This document shows positions 16,559 through 25,722 of a stretch of 41,680 bases of DNA, piece after piece. Where the stretch lies: assembly GCA_002683195.1 (NCBI GenBank), contig NYSW01000062.1:1-41680 (forward strand), written 5' to 3'. The position numbers were made by a program, and so were the translations under genes. Every line of letters starts with the position of its first letter. Position 1 is the stretch's first letter. The DNA comes from Phycisphaerae bacterium. Its GTDB lineage: Bacteria; Planctomycetota; Phycisphaerae; Phycisphaerales; SM1A02. The notes beneath the pieces are model-generated. The model was not told the origin of the DNA. It saw nothing but the letters and a program-made list of their open reading frames with translations, and searched no databases.

Positions 16559-17320
16559 GTGACGCCATCGCCCGACCACGAATTCTTCCGCGGACTTTTT
16601 CTCGACCCGGAGGCCGCCCGCGCACTCGATCGGGCCGCGATCGAGCGTTTCGGGATTCCGGGGATCGTACTCATGGAACATGCCGCGATCGGGGTCGCCG
16701 GCATCGTCCGGGGACTCGCCGCCGAACACTCGACTCGTCGAATCGTGATCGCCTGTGGTCGCGGAGGAAATGGTGGCGATGGATGGGCCGTCGCCAGACT
16801 CCTCCACGATTCACATGATGTCCTGGTCCTCTCCCTCGGCGAGCCTCGAAGCGACGATGCCCGGATCAACGCCGAGGCCGCTCGACGCCTCGGGATCACG
16901 ATCCACACGATCGCCGAGCCTGCCGACCTCGATGAAATCACCTCCGAACTCACCGGGGCGATCCTGGTCGATGCCCTGTTCGGAGTGGGACTCGCCCGCC
17001 CGATCTCGGGCCGGGCCATGGCCCTGGTGCGGAAGATCACGAATTCGGGCTCGCCGGTGGTGGCCATCGACCTCCCCAGCGGCCTCGATCCCACCCATGG
17101 ACATCCCCTGGGAATCTGCATCCGAGCGACGATCACCGCCACCATGGTGGCCCCCAAGACGGGAATGGGCCATTCAGAATCTCGTCTCTGGACCGGCCGA
17201 ATCCAATGCGTCGACATTGGAAGCCCCCGGATCCTGCTCGAGGAGTTCGGGCACATGGCACGATCGGCCGAGAGCGGCGATGATGCACCTCCTCCTGTCC
17301 GAACTCGCCTTACGAACTGA
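16559..17320 (+). CDS. nnrE: NAD(P)H-hydrate epimerase (YjeF N-terminal domain)
   Basis: The enzyme epimerises damaged R- and S-NAD(P)HX so that the partner dehydratase can restore NAD(P)H. The protein is 253 aa and holds only the YjeF_N/NnrE domain. Motifs seen are GIPGIVLMEHAA (32-43), the nucleotide-binding GRGGNGGDGWAVAR (67-80), LVDALFGVGL (near 136-145) and VAIDLPSGLD (168-177) with the conserved catalytic Asp. The C-terminal ADP-dependent dehydratase domain found in many fused bacterial YjeF proteins is absent, so NnrD should be encoded elsewhere. The start is GTG at 16559. The next gene begins 3 bp after the stop, so a shared transcript with lolC/lolD is likely. Confidence 0.9.
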   Translation: MTPSPDHEFFRGLFLDPEAARALDRAAIERFGIPGIVLMEHAAIGVAGIVRGLAAEHSTRRIVIACGRGGNGGDGWAVARLLHDSHDVLVLSLGEPRSDDARINAEAARRLGITIHTIAEPADLDEITSELTGAILVDALFGVGLARPISGRAMALVRKITNSGSPVVAIDLPSGLDPTHGHPLGICIRATITATMVAPKTGMGHSESRLWTGRIQCVDIGSPRILLEEFGHMARSAESGDDAPPPVRTRLTN

Positions 17321-17323
17321 AAC

Positions 17324-18967
17324 GTGTACCAGCCACTCCTCGCCAATCGCTACCTGACCAGTCGCATCATCCCGCTCATCGCGGTGGCTGCCGTGGCCCT
17401 GTGCGTCGGCCTCGTGATCATCGTGGTCAGCGTGATGAGCGGTTTCCTCGACATGCTTCTCTCCTCGGGCCGCACGCTGATGGCGGACGTCATCGTGCGC
17501 TCCGGCGATCCGGGCCTGCCGTACTACGAGGAACTGATCAACGACCTCGAAGATCTACCGGAAGCCGCCGCCGCCACTCCGGTGGTCGAGAGTTTCGGGT
17601 TGTTGAAACTTCCCTACGAAGATCGAACCGAAGGCGTCCAACTCTGGGGCATCGACTCCGAAAGTTTCGGACGGGTGGTCGACTTCGAGCAGACCCTGGT
17701 CTGGGATACGGTGCCACCCGAGGTCGAATCCGCACTCGAAGTACTGGGAGATCGACTCGGCAGCCCGAAACCTCCGTCCGATCTGGGCTCGATCCCCATT
17801 CTGGATCCGGTCGGTCCCGGCGATGATCCCCGGATCGTCCTCGGCGTGGAGATCGAGGGCTCGGCCAAGTCACGAACCGCGGAAGGCACGTACGACATCA
17901 CCTACCCGCGGTACTGGATGCCCATCAACGACGTGGAGATCACCCTGCTGCCGCTTTCCCGCGACGGTCGGGTCCAGAAGCCGGACAATCGGCTCTTCAA
18001 CGTTGCGAATGAATTTTCGACCGGCGTCTACCAGATCGATTCCAAGCGAGCCCTGGTCGGCCTCAAGACGGCCCAGCGGATGTTGAATCTGGAAGCGGGG
18101 ATCCTCGCGGACCCCAGGATCCTCGAAGAAACCGGCGAGGTGGTCTCCATCGGCCCCGATCCGGCCCGAGTCCAGATGATCCTGGTTCGCGCGGCCGAGG
18201 GGTATTCCGCCGAGCAACTCCGGAACGCCACCCGCGAGACCTACGAACGATTCGCCGCGAGAATCGATGCCGATGAGGCGCTCCCCCGAAAGGCGCCCAA
18301 TCCGATCCATGTGGGGATCCGGACCTGGCGTGAACAGTTGCGGGACATCCTCGGCCCGGTGGAGAAGGAGCGTGAACTGATGCGCATCCTTTTCTCGATC
18401 GTCTACCTCGTCTGCGCCGGCCTGGTGCTGTCGATCTTCTGGGCGATCGTGCACGAGAAGACCCGCGACATTGGAATCCTTCGCGCCGTCGGTGCCTCAC
18501 GCCCCGGGATTCTCGGGGTGTTCCTCGCCTATGGCCTGGTGATCGGGCTCGCAGGCTCCACGCTGGGCGCGCTCCTCGGCTGGGCCATCACCAACAACAT
18601 CAACGCCATTCACGAGGCGATGGGCCAGCCCGCACCAGCCTGGAGTTGGATGCTGGCCTGGCTGATCTCACTCGCCATGCTGGCCTTCGCGATCGTCAGC
18701 GCCTTCCGGGGTGGCATGCTCCGCACCCTGCTTTCCATCGTGGGAGTCCTGGTCTTCGCCGCCGTGGGGATCGCCCTCTTCCTTCACCAGGGCTTCATGA
18801 TGTGGGATCCCCGGGTCTATTACTTCAACAGCATTCCCAGTCGCGTCGACTGGTTCAGCGCCGTCCTGACCATGGCCGGCGCGATCGTCTTCAGCGTCCT
18901 CGGGGCCGCGATCCCCGCCGCCCGAGCCGCCGACACCGACCCTGTCCGGGCCCTTCGCTACGAATGA
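17324..18967 (+). CDS. lolC: LolC/LolE-like ABC transporter permease with an extra helix pair
   Basis: LolC/E permeases extract outer-membrane lipoproteins from the inner membrane together with LolD. The protein is 547 aa against about 400-415 for E. coli LolC/E. Helix 1 lies at about 15-38. A periplasmic MacB-like domain (40-350) follows, longer than usual. The FtsX-type domain has helix 2 (352-375), the coupling segment EKTRDIGILRAVGAS (378-392), helix 3 (396-425) and helix 4 (510-532), ending PVRALRYE as is typical. Between helices 3 and 4, where the family has a short loop leading to VYYFNSIPSRVDW, there are about 55 extra residues (437-492) with two further hydrophobic helices. The start is GTG. 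The stop overlaps the ATPase start (ATGA). Only one permease is seen, so it may act as a homodimer (LolF-type). Confidence 0.85.
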   Translation: MYQPLLANRYLTSRIIPLIAVAAVALCVGLVIIVVSVMSGFLDMLLSSGRTLMADVIVRSGDPGLPYYEELINDLEDLPEAAAATPVVESFGLLKLPYEDRTEGVQLWGIDSESFGRVVDFEQTLVWDTVPPEVESALEVLGDRLGSPKPPSDLGSIPILDPVGPGDDPRIVLGVEIEGSAKSRTAEGTYDITYPRYWMPINDVEITLLPLSRDGRVQKPDNRLFNVANEFSTGVYQIDSKRALVGLKTAQRMLNLEAGILADPRILEETGEVVSIGPDPARVQMILVRAAEGYSAEQLRNATRETYERFAARIDADEALPRKAPNPIHVGIRTWREQLRDILGPVEKERELMRILFSIVYLVCAGLVLSIFWAIVHEKTRDIGILRAVGASRPGILGVFLAYGLVIGLAGSTLGALLGWAITNNINAIHEAMGQPAPAWSWMLAWLISLAMLAFAIVSAFRGGMLRTLLSIVGVLVFAAVGIALFLHQGFMMWDPRVYYFNSIPSRVDWFSAVLTMAGAIVFSVLGAAIPAARAADTDPVRALRYE

Positions 18968-19899
18968 ACACGCCCCTCGACCATCCCTCGGCCGGCACCG
19001 ATCCGATCCTCTCCTGCGAGGGTCTTCGGAAGACTTATCGATTGGGCCGAATCCCCGTCCCCGTGCTCGAAGAGGCCACGGTCGAAGTCCACGAGGGAGA
19101 ATGGCTGGCCATCCTTGGAGCCAGCGGCAGCGGGAAGAGCACCCTGCTCCATATCCTCGGCGGCCTCGATCATCCCGATCGAGACGGCGGAGCGGTCTCG
19201 TACCGAGGCGAAACCGTGTCCAACCTTCGAGGGTCGGACCTGAATTCGTATCGAAATGGAGACATCGGCTTCGTCTTCCAGTTCTATCACCTGCTTCCCG
19301 AACTCTCGGTCCTTGAAAACGCGATGCTCCCCTGCCTGGTGCCCGGACGTTGGCTGGCGGCTTCGCTGCCACTTGCTTCCGCGACCCTTGGGGCCATCGC
19401 CTGCGGCCTCGCCGGTTGGTTTTTCGGCGACGTCGCCCTGCCGGCGGCGGATGACGCCACCCCAGCCCGCCTCGCGGTCGTCGCCCTCACCTGGGGCGTG
19501 GTCGGGGCCGCACTCGGCGTCCTGGCCTTCCAACTCCTGCAGGTGGTGGCGGAACGCACCCGCCTTCGCGTCGGGGCCCGAGCCCGAGAGTCTCGACGAA
19601 CGCTGGAGGAATTCGGACTCGGCCATCGCCTCCAACATCGCCCCAGCCAGCTCTCCGGCGGTGAACGCCAACGCACCGCGATCGCCCGGGCTCTCGCCAA
19701 CTCACCGAAGGTGCTGCTCGCCGACGAACCGACCGGCAACCTCGATGCGCACACCGGACGCGAAATCCTCGAGCTCCTGAAAATCCGGCACGATGCCGGC
19801 CTGACGATCGCCATGGTCACCCATGACCCCAAGGTTGCCGCGTATGCCGATCGGGTGATCCGGATCGAAGACGGCCGCGTCCTCGCGACCGAGCGTTGA
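18964..19899 (+). CDS. lolD: LolD-like ABC ATPase carrying a membrane-helix hairpin inside the nucleotide-binding domain
   Basis: This is the ATPase partner of the upstream permease. All ABC motifs are intact: Walker A GASGSGKS (52-59), Q-loop Q106 in FVFQFYH, signature LSGGE (230-234), Walker B VLLADEP (250-256), D-loop GNLD (258-261) and switch His H287. LolD-type proteins are about 230 aa; this one is 311. The extra length lies in one block, about residues 128-207, in the helical subdomain after LENAMLPCLVP and before RRTLEEFGLGHR. The block holds two hydrophobic stretches (about 131-153 and 169-193) separated by an Asp/Pro turn, and then an Arg-rich segment. The frame is continuous and the motifs on both sides are in register, so this is an insertion and not a frameshift artefact. 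Confidence 0.87.
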   Translation: MNTPLDHPSAGTDPILSCEGLRKTYRLGRIPVPVLEEATVEVHEGEWLAILGASGSGKSTLLHILGGLDHPDRDGGAVSYRGETVSNLRGSDLNSYRNGDIGFVFQFYHLLPELSVLENAMLPCLVPGRWLAASLPLASATLGAIACGLAGWFFGDVALPAADDATPARLAVVALTWGVVGAALGVLAFQLLQVVAERTRLRVGARARESRRTLEEFGLGHRLQHRPSQLSGGERQRTAIARALANSPKVLLADEPTGNLDAHTGREILELLKIRHDAGLTIAMVTHDPKVAAYADRVIRIEDGRVLATER

Positions 19900-19985
19900 C
19901 TTCGATCGGCGATGAGGTCGCCGCGCCGGATTCGCCGCCATGGGGGTGATCTTTCCGCGTCACATGCCCATTCCGCAAGCGAGGC

Positions 19986-21407
19986 TCAGTCGTTGAAGCG
20001 GAACCAGGCGGCGGAATCATCGAACCATTGTTGAAGCGTCAGTCCGGTCCAACGACGGAAGACCTTGTCCACGGACTCGCCCGCTTTCAGGCCGGCGACG
20101 ATCCCCGGAAAGACATCGTCTCCCGACTCGAGGAGCCTGGTCACCAGAATCAGCGCCAGGCCCCGAGCGGCCCCCCCCGGCCCCCAACTCGCATCATCAT
20201 CTGAAACCGAGTTGATCCACCCAGGACTTCGTCCTGCCCGAATCATGGCCACGGCTTCGGGGCGGAGCGCGTCTTCCACCGATGACGGGTCGACGAGGAA
20301 CGCGGCAGAGGCCTCCGCAAATCCCTCGACCATCCAGCCCGGCAATCGACGGCCGCCATGCGCGGTGAGAATCACAGCCCTGCCGGCGATCCTCGCTTCT
20401 TCGAATTCGGCCGACCTGGGGCCACCCGCCGGATTTTCGGAGTCGGGCGGCGGCAAGAACACCCAGGGGCCCGCGCTGGTTGGAAACATCAGGGACGGAT
20501 CCCCGTTCGACCATTGATGCCGAAAAAGGTCTGCGACGATCAGACGGGCATCGTCGAAATCCGGCACTCGGATCAACACCAGTGCCCCCGGGAACGGACG
20601 GACATCCGCCGAAAAACCGAGTCGGGTCCGACAATCGGCCAGGTACCGATCCATCCGAACCCCGTGACGCGAGACCGCTTCGAGTCCACCATGCCCGACC
20701 GAGAGCGTCCAATCAGTGGGGACGACGGAGAGGCCCAGGCCTGCAACCGCCTGTTCGACCGATTCTCGCTGCTGCCGGAGGGTGGTGGGAATCAGAAACG
20801 GATCGATCGGCTTGAACGGGCTCTGATCGTCATAGGCCAGATGAGGGCGTCCGGCTTGAAGAGTGGCCGCCTCATTCTCCCGGGCCCGAGCCGCCCGAGC
20901 CTGCGTGCGAGTCTCGATTTCAGTCTCGATCGCCGAACGGATCGATGCCCCTTCGTCGCCGGCGAGACGGATGGCTTCCTCGATCGCCCGACGGGAGATG
21001 TCATCATTTTCGACCACCGCCAGCGCGACGGCGAGGAACGCCATCGAGGCCGGATCTCGATCTCGGCCGGTTCGCTGAAGAATTTCTCGCCCGACTCGAA
21101 GCCGATCGGCGGAAGCGATCTCTCCCCACGGGACGACCGCCGAGCCGGTGAGGACTCCAAGCTGGTCAAACCCCCGCCAGGGGCCTGCCGGAGGCCAGGA
21201 AGCGGCGGCCTCGTTTTCGCCGGTAGAGGGCCGTACCCGGAAAGAAAAACCTCGTTCCAGAGCCGGGATGGGGGAAATCTGATTCGAATCCGAGACACTG
21301 ACCTCGGTCGGCGGATCAATCAGAGTCCGGTTCGTGCCCGGAACGCCCGTGGTACTTCCGCAGGCGAACCAGGTGGAGACCGTCAGGATGGCAGGGGCGA
21401 TCCACAT
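19986..21407 (-). CDS. Putative lipoprotein with degenerate peptidase-MA-like region
   Basis: This 473-aa exported protein is not assigned to a known family. The N-terminus MWIAPAILTVSTWFACGST looks like a lipoprotein signal with Cys16, although the lipobox WFAC is not canonical. A middle Ala/Glu/Arg-rich helical stretch precedes a C-terminal part where LPGWMVEGFAEASAAFLV resembles the W-x-x-E-G-x-A-E motif of peptidase MA-like gluzincins. The zinc-binding HExxH expected about 10 residues earlier is absent (only ILTAHGGRR), so protease activity is doubtful. It ends with LTLQQWFDDSAAWFRF, typical of such proteins. The ATG at 21407 is chosen for the signal peptide. Longer frames upstream run antisense through clpC and are not real. 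Confidence 0.72.
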   Translation of the reverse strand: MWIAPAILTVSTWFACGSTTGVPGTNRTLIDPPTEVSVSDSNQISPIPALERGFSFRVRPSTGENEAAASWPPAGPWRGFDQLGVLTGSAVVPWGEIASADRLRVGREILQRTGRDRDPASMAFLAVALAVVENDDISRRAIEEAIRLAGDEGASIRSAIETEIETRTQARAARARENEAATLQAGRPHLAYDDQSPFKPIDPFLIPTTLRQQRESVEQAVAGLGLSVVPTDWTLSVGHGGLEAVSRHGVRMDRYLADCRTRLGFSADVRPFPGALVLIRVPDFDDARLIVADLFRHQWSNGDPSLMFPTSAGPWVFLPPPDSENPAGGPRSAEFEEARIAGRAVILTAHGGRRLPGWMVEGFAEASAAFLVDPSSVEDALRPEAVAMIRAGRSPGWINSVSDDDASWGPGGAARGLALILVTRLLESGDDVFPGIVAGLKAGESVDKVFRRWTGLTLQQWFDDSAAWFRFND

Positions 21408-21415
21408 CTGAGACA

Positions 21416-21421
21416 ACGATA
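21416..21421 (-). promoter_or_regulatory. Candidate -10 element of the peptidase-MA-like lipoprotein gene
   Basis: On the minus strand TATCGT preceded by CG lies 8 nt before the ATG at 21407. It follows the same spacing as the other leaderless candidates and there is no Shine-Dalgarno sequence in the gap. Confidence 0.42.
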
Positions 21422-21501
21422 CGTGCGAAATGAAAAAAAGGATTCCGTACTCTCTGGGGATCTCAGGTCGATTTCGGGGCCTCATCGCCCGATGAAGATA
21501 G

Positions 21502-21525
21502 AACTCGTGCTTCGGCATGCGAGTT
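21502..21525 (+). promoter_or_regulatory. TTCG-capped hairpin or operator in the clpC leader region
   Basis: AACTCG (21502-21507) pairs with CGAGTT (21520-21525), and inside it TGC pairs with GCA around a TTCG tetraloop, leaving a TG bulge. It lies 90 nt upstream of the clpC ATG. It could be a repressor operator or an RNA thermometer-like element of this stress gene. It does not match CIRCE or the CtsR heptad repeat. The function is unproven. Confidence 0.35.
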
Positions 21526-21614
21526 GCCCACGAACAAATGGGCGGCTTCACGCGTTGAAGCTGATGCGTAGGATGCCGATGCACGGGGCCGTTGCCCCCC
21601 ATCCGGAGAAGCAC

Positions 21615-24182
<2,568 letters not shown>

Positions 24183-24211
24183 CCGAGGCGAATCAGATCT
24201 TGATTGAATCC

Positions 24212-24251
24212 CCGCGGGGGGCCGTCCAGGACGGCCCCCCGCGGTTTTTTT
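24212..24251 (+). terminator. Rho-independent terminator of clpC
   Basis: A perfect 14-bp GC-rich stem (24212-24225 with 24231-24244) closed by a CCAGG loop is followed by seven T residues at 24245-24251. It begins 29 nt after the clpC stop. It is the only canonical stem-plus-T-run terminator in the window. Confidence 0.95.
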
Positions 24252-24514
24252 GTTCCTGAATGGCTGGGCCCTGCCACCGCGACGTCATTCCTGGCAAGAC
24301 GAAGCGGTCCGGGACGTTCAAACATCACAAAACGGCGGGCGGAAGATCCGCGCATCGATGAAACCCGGCGGAGCCGGGCCGCTCGGACGAGAATTTCAGA
24401 ACCGATGCCCCTCCGGCGACCGGAGAACCATCGGACGGCCGACTGAAACCAAAGCCGCTGAAGTGCGAATAACTGAAACGAAACCCCAGGACGGGGATTG
24501 AATCCAAGGCAACC
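24252..24514. other. Intergenic region with two compact hairpins
   Basis: After the clpC terminator there is no supported gene until 24515. CCCGGC (24364-24369) pairs with GCCGGG (24373-24378). Further on, CCGATG/CATCGG and CTCCGG/CCGGAG nest into one interrupted hairpin at 24402-24434. These may be leader structures or a small RNA; no promoter could be assigned. Confidence 0.4.
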
Positions 24515-25006
24515 ATGAAGATTTCCACCGCCAACCCGACCGCCCGACTTCGCCCCCCCGGCTGGGGTGCGCGGATCGGGTCGTGGCTGGGTGTCATGGT
24601 CATCGTCCTGGCCGGAGTCCTGGTTTCACCGAGCACCGTCGACGACCTGTTCAACCCGGGAGGGCCGGACATCGTCGAGAGCCCGACCGCGTTCGATTCA
24701 GTCCGCCTCACGGACTTCAGAGCGGAACCCGCCCCGAGTCCGGAATCGGCCCGAACCTCTCGATTCGAGACCGCTGAAGATTCCTCGCCACAGTTCGCCG
24801 GTCGGGAACCACTGGAGTCCGCGACCCGAAGAACGGCCACCGAGTCCGCACCCCGCGAGCCCGTGGCCATCCGATTCCTTCGTGGCGTGCGGAGCAGCCT
24901 GAAAATGGGTCTGCTGAGAATTCGACAGGCCCGGACTCTGGTCGAAGGACGGCCCGCGGATGACGATCAGCGGATTCCGCCGAGTTTCATTCCGTCTCGT
25001 TCCTGA
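24515..25006 (+). CDS. Hypothetical small membrane-anchored protein
   Basis: This 163-aa protein is not recognised. It begins MKISTANPTARLRPPGWG, followed by one hydrophobic helix at about 23-40 (WLGVMVIVLAGVLVSP), which would act as a signal anchor. The rest is a disordered, Ser/Glu/Arg/Pro-rich tail that would face the periplasm, with one short amphipathic segment near SLKMGLLRIRQA. There is no strong ribosome binding site. The last 40 bp overlap the 3' end of the convergent lipoprotein gene. A helix placed correctly after a basic N-terminus supports it as real, but open frames also exist on the other strand, so confidence is moderate. Confidence 0.5.
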   Translation: MKISTANPTARLRPPGWGARIGSWLGVMVIVLAGVLVSPSTVDDLFNPGGPDIVESPTAFDSVRLTDFRAEPAPSPESARTSRFETAEDSSPQFAGREPLESATRRTATESAPREPVAIRFLRGVRSSLKMGLLRIRQARTLVEGRPADDDQRIPPSFIPSRS

Positions 25007-25722
25007 ATCACGGACACTTCGCGAAACTTGAAACGCGAACCGAGCTGCGGCGAGAATCGGACCCTGACCGATCGGTCCGGAAGCCGGTCGATGATCACGT
25101 CGGAACCGCCGTAGTATCCGAAGCTCATTCGGTTGAGACTCATCATGAGTTCCGACCGGTTCCGAACGCACCAGCCGACGAACTCCTCGAGCCCACCGCC
25201 GTCGGCGGAATACTGGCGACGGGTCGATTCCGCGACGACCTGCTCCCACAACTCGACGTACTCCTGGTTCCGGAGGCAACTCATCACGTTGCCGATCACG
25301 TGCTCTGGAAAGACCGCCCGGAACACCACCGTCCCGTCGTCCAGGACCTCGCGGGCCTCGAAGGCCTTCCTCGGCTTCGGTTCCATCGCTTCCGGCGGAA
25401 TCGGCTGCCCGGCGGCGATGGCCGCGCGGCGAAGCCGATCTCGTTCCTTCGCCGCCCGTTCTTCCTTCGCCACCCGCTCGGCTTCGATCTCCGCCGCTTC
25501 GCTGGGCAGCACCCCGTCCTCGATGAAGACCAGACGCCGCCCGTCATACGACGTGCTCTCATTCTTGAGTTCGGTTTCACTGGCCAGTTTGTAGAAGCCG
25601 GGGCGACGGTGATACTCGGTCACCACCGTCTCGCAGCCACCGAGAACCGCGAACGCCAGGGCCCCGACACCAGCCAGAAAGGGCCCGCGAGGTCTCGATG
25701 ATGTTCGATCCCGCCGCCTCAC
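24967..25722 (-). CDS. Hypothetical lipoprotein
   Basis: This 251-aa protein has a clear lipoprotein signal: an Arg-rich start, a hydrophobic core and lipobox LGGC with Cys30. The mature part begins ETVVTEYHRRPGFYKL. It has a charged Glu/Arg/Lys helical segment around 75-105 that may be a coiled coil, and then a compact domain containing FPEHVIGNVMSCLRNQEYVELWEQVV and GYYGGSDVIIDRLP. No family is recognised. The start is GTG, overlapping the nadB stop as GTGA, so it is translated together with nadB. A functional link to NAD synthesis is not evident; the overlap probably reflects compact packing. Confidence 0.72.
   Translation of the reverse strand: MRRRDRTSSRPRGPFLAGVGALAFAVLGGCETVVTEYHRRPGFYKLASETELKNESTSYDGRRLVFIEDGVLPSEAAEIEAERVAKEERAAKERDRLRRAAIAAGQPIPPEAMEPKPRKAFEAREVLDDGTVVFRAVFPEHVIGNVMSCLRNQEYVELWEQVVAESTRRQYSADGGGLEEFVGWCVRNRSELMMSLNRMSFGYYGGSDVIIDRLPDRSVRVRFSPQLGSRFKFREVSVIQERDGMKLGGIR

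Noticed and set aside
14755..16818. Plus-strand frame opposite surE and the GT2 gene
   Set aside because: It is antisense to two well-supported genes and shows no motif.
21422..21614. Search for CIRCE or CtsR sites in front of clpC
   Set aside because: Neither the TTAGCACTC/GAGTGCTAA repeat nor the tandem heptad is present; only the TTCG-capped repeat was seen.
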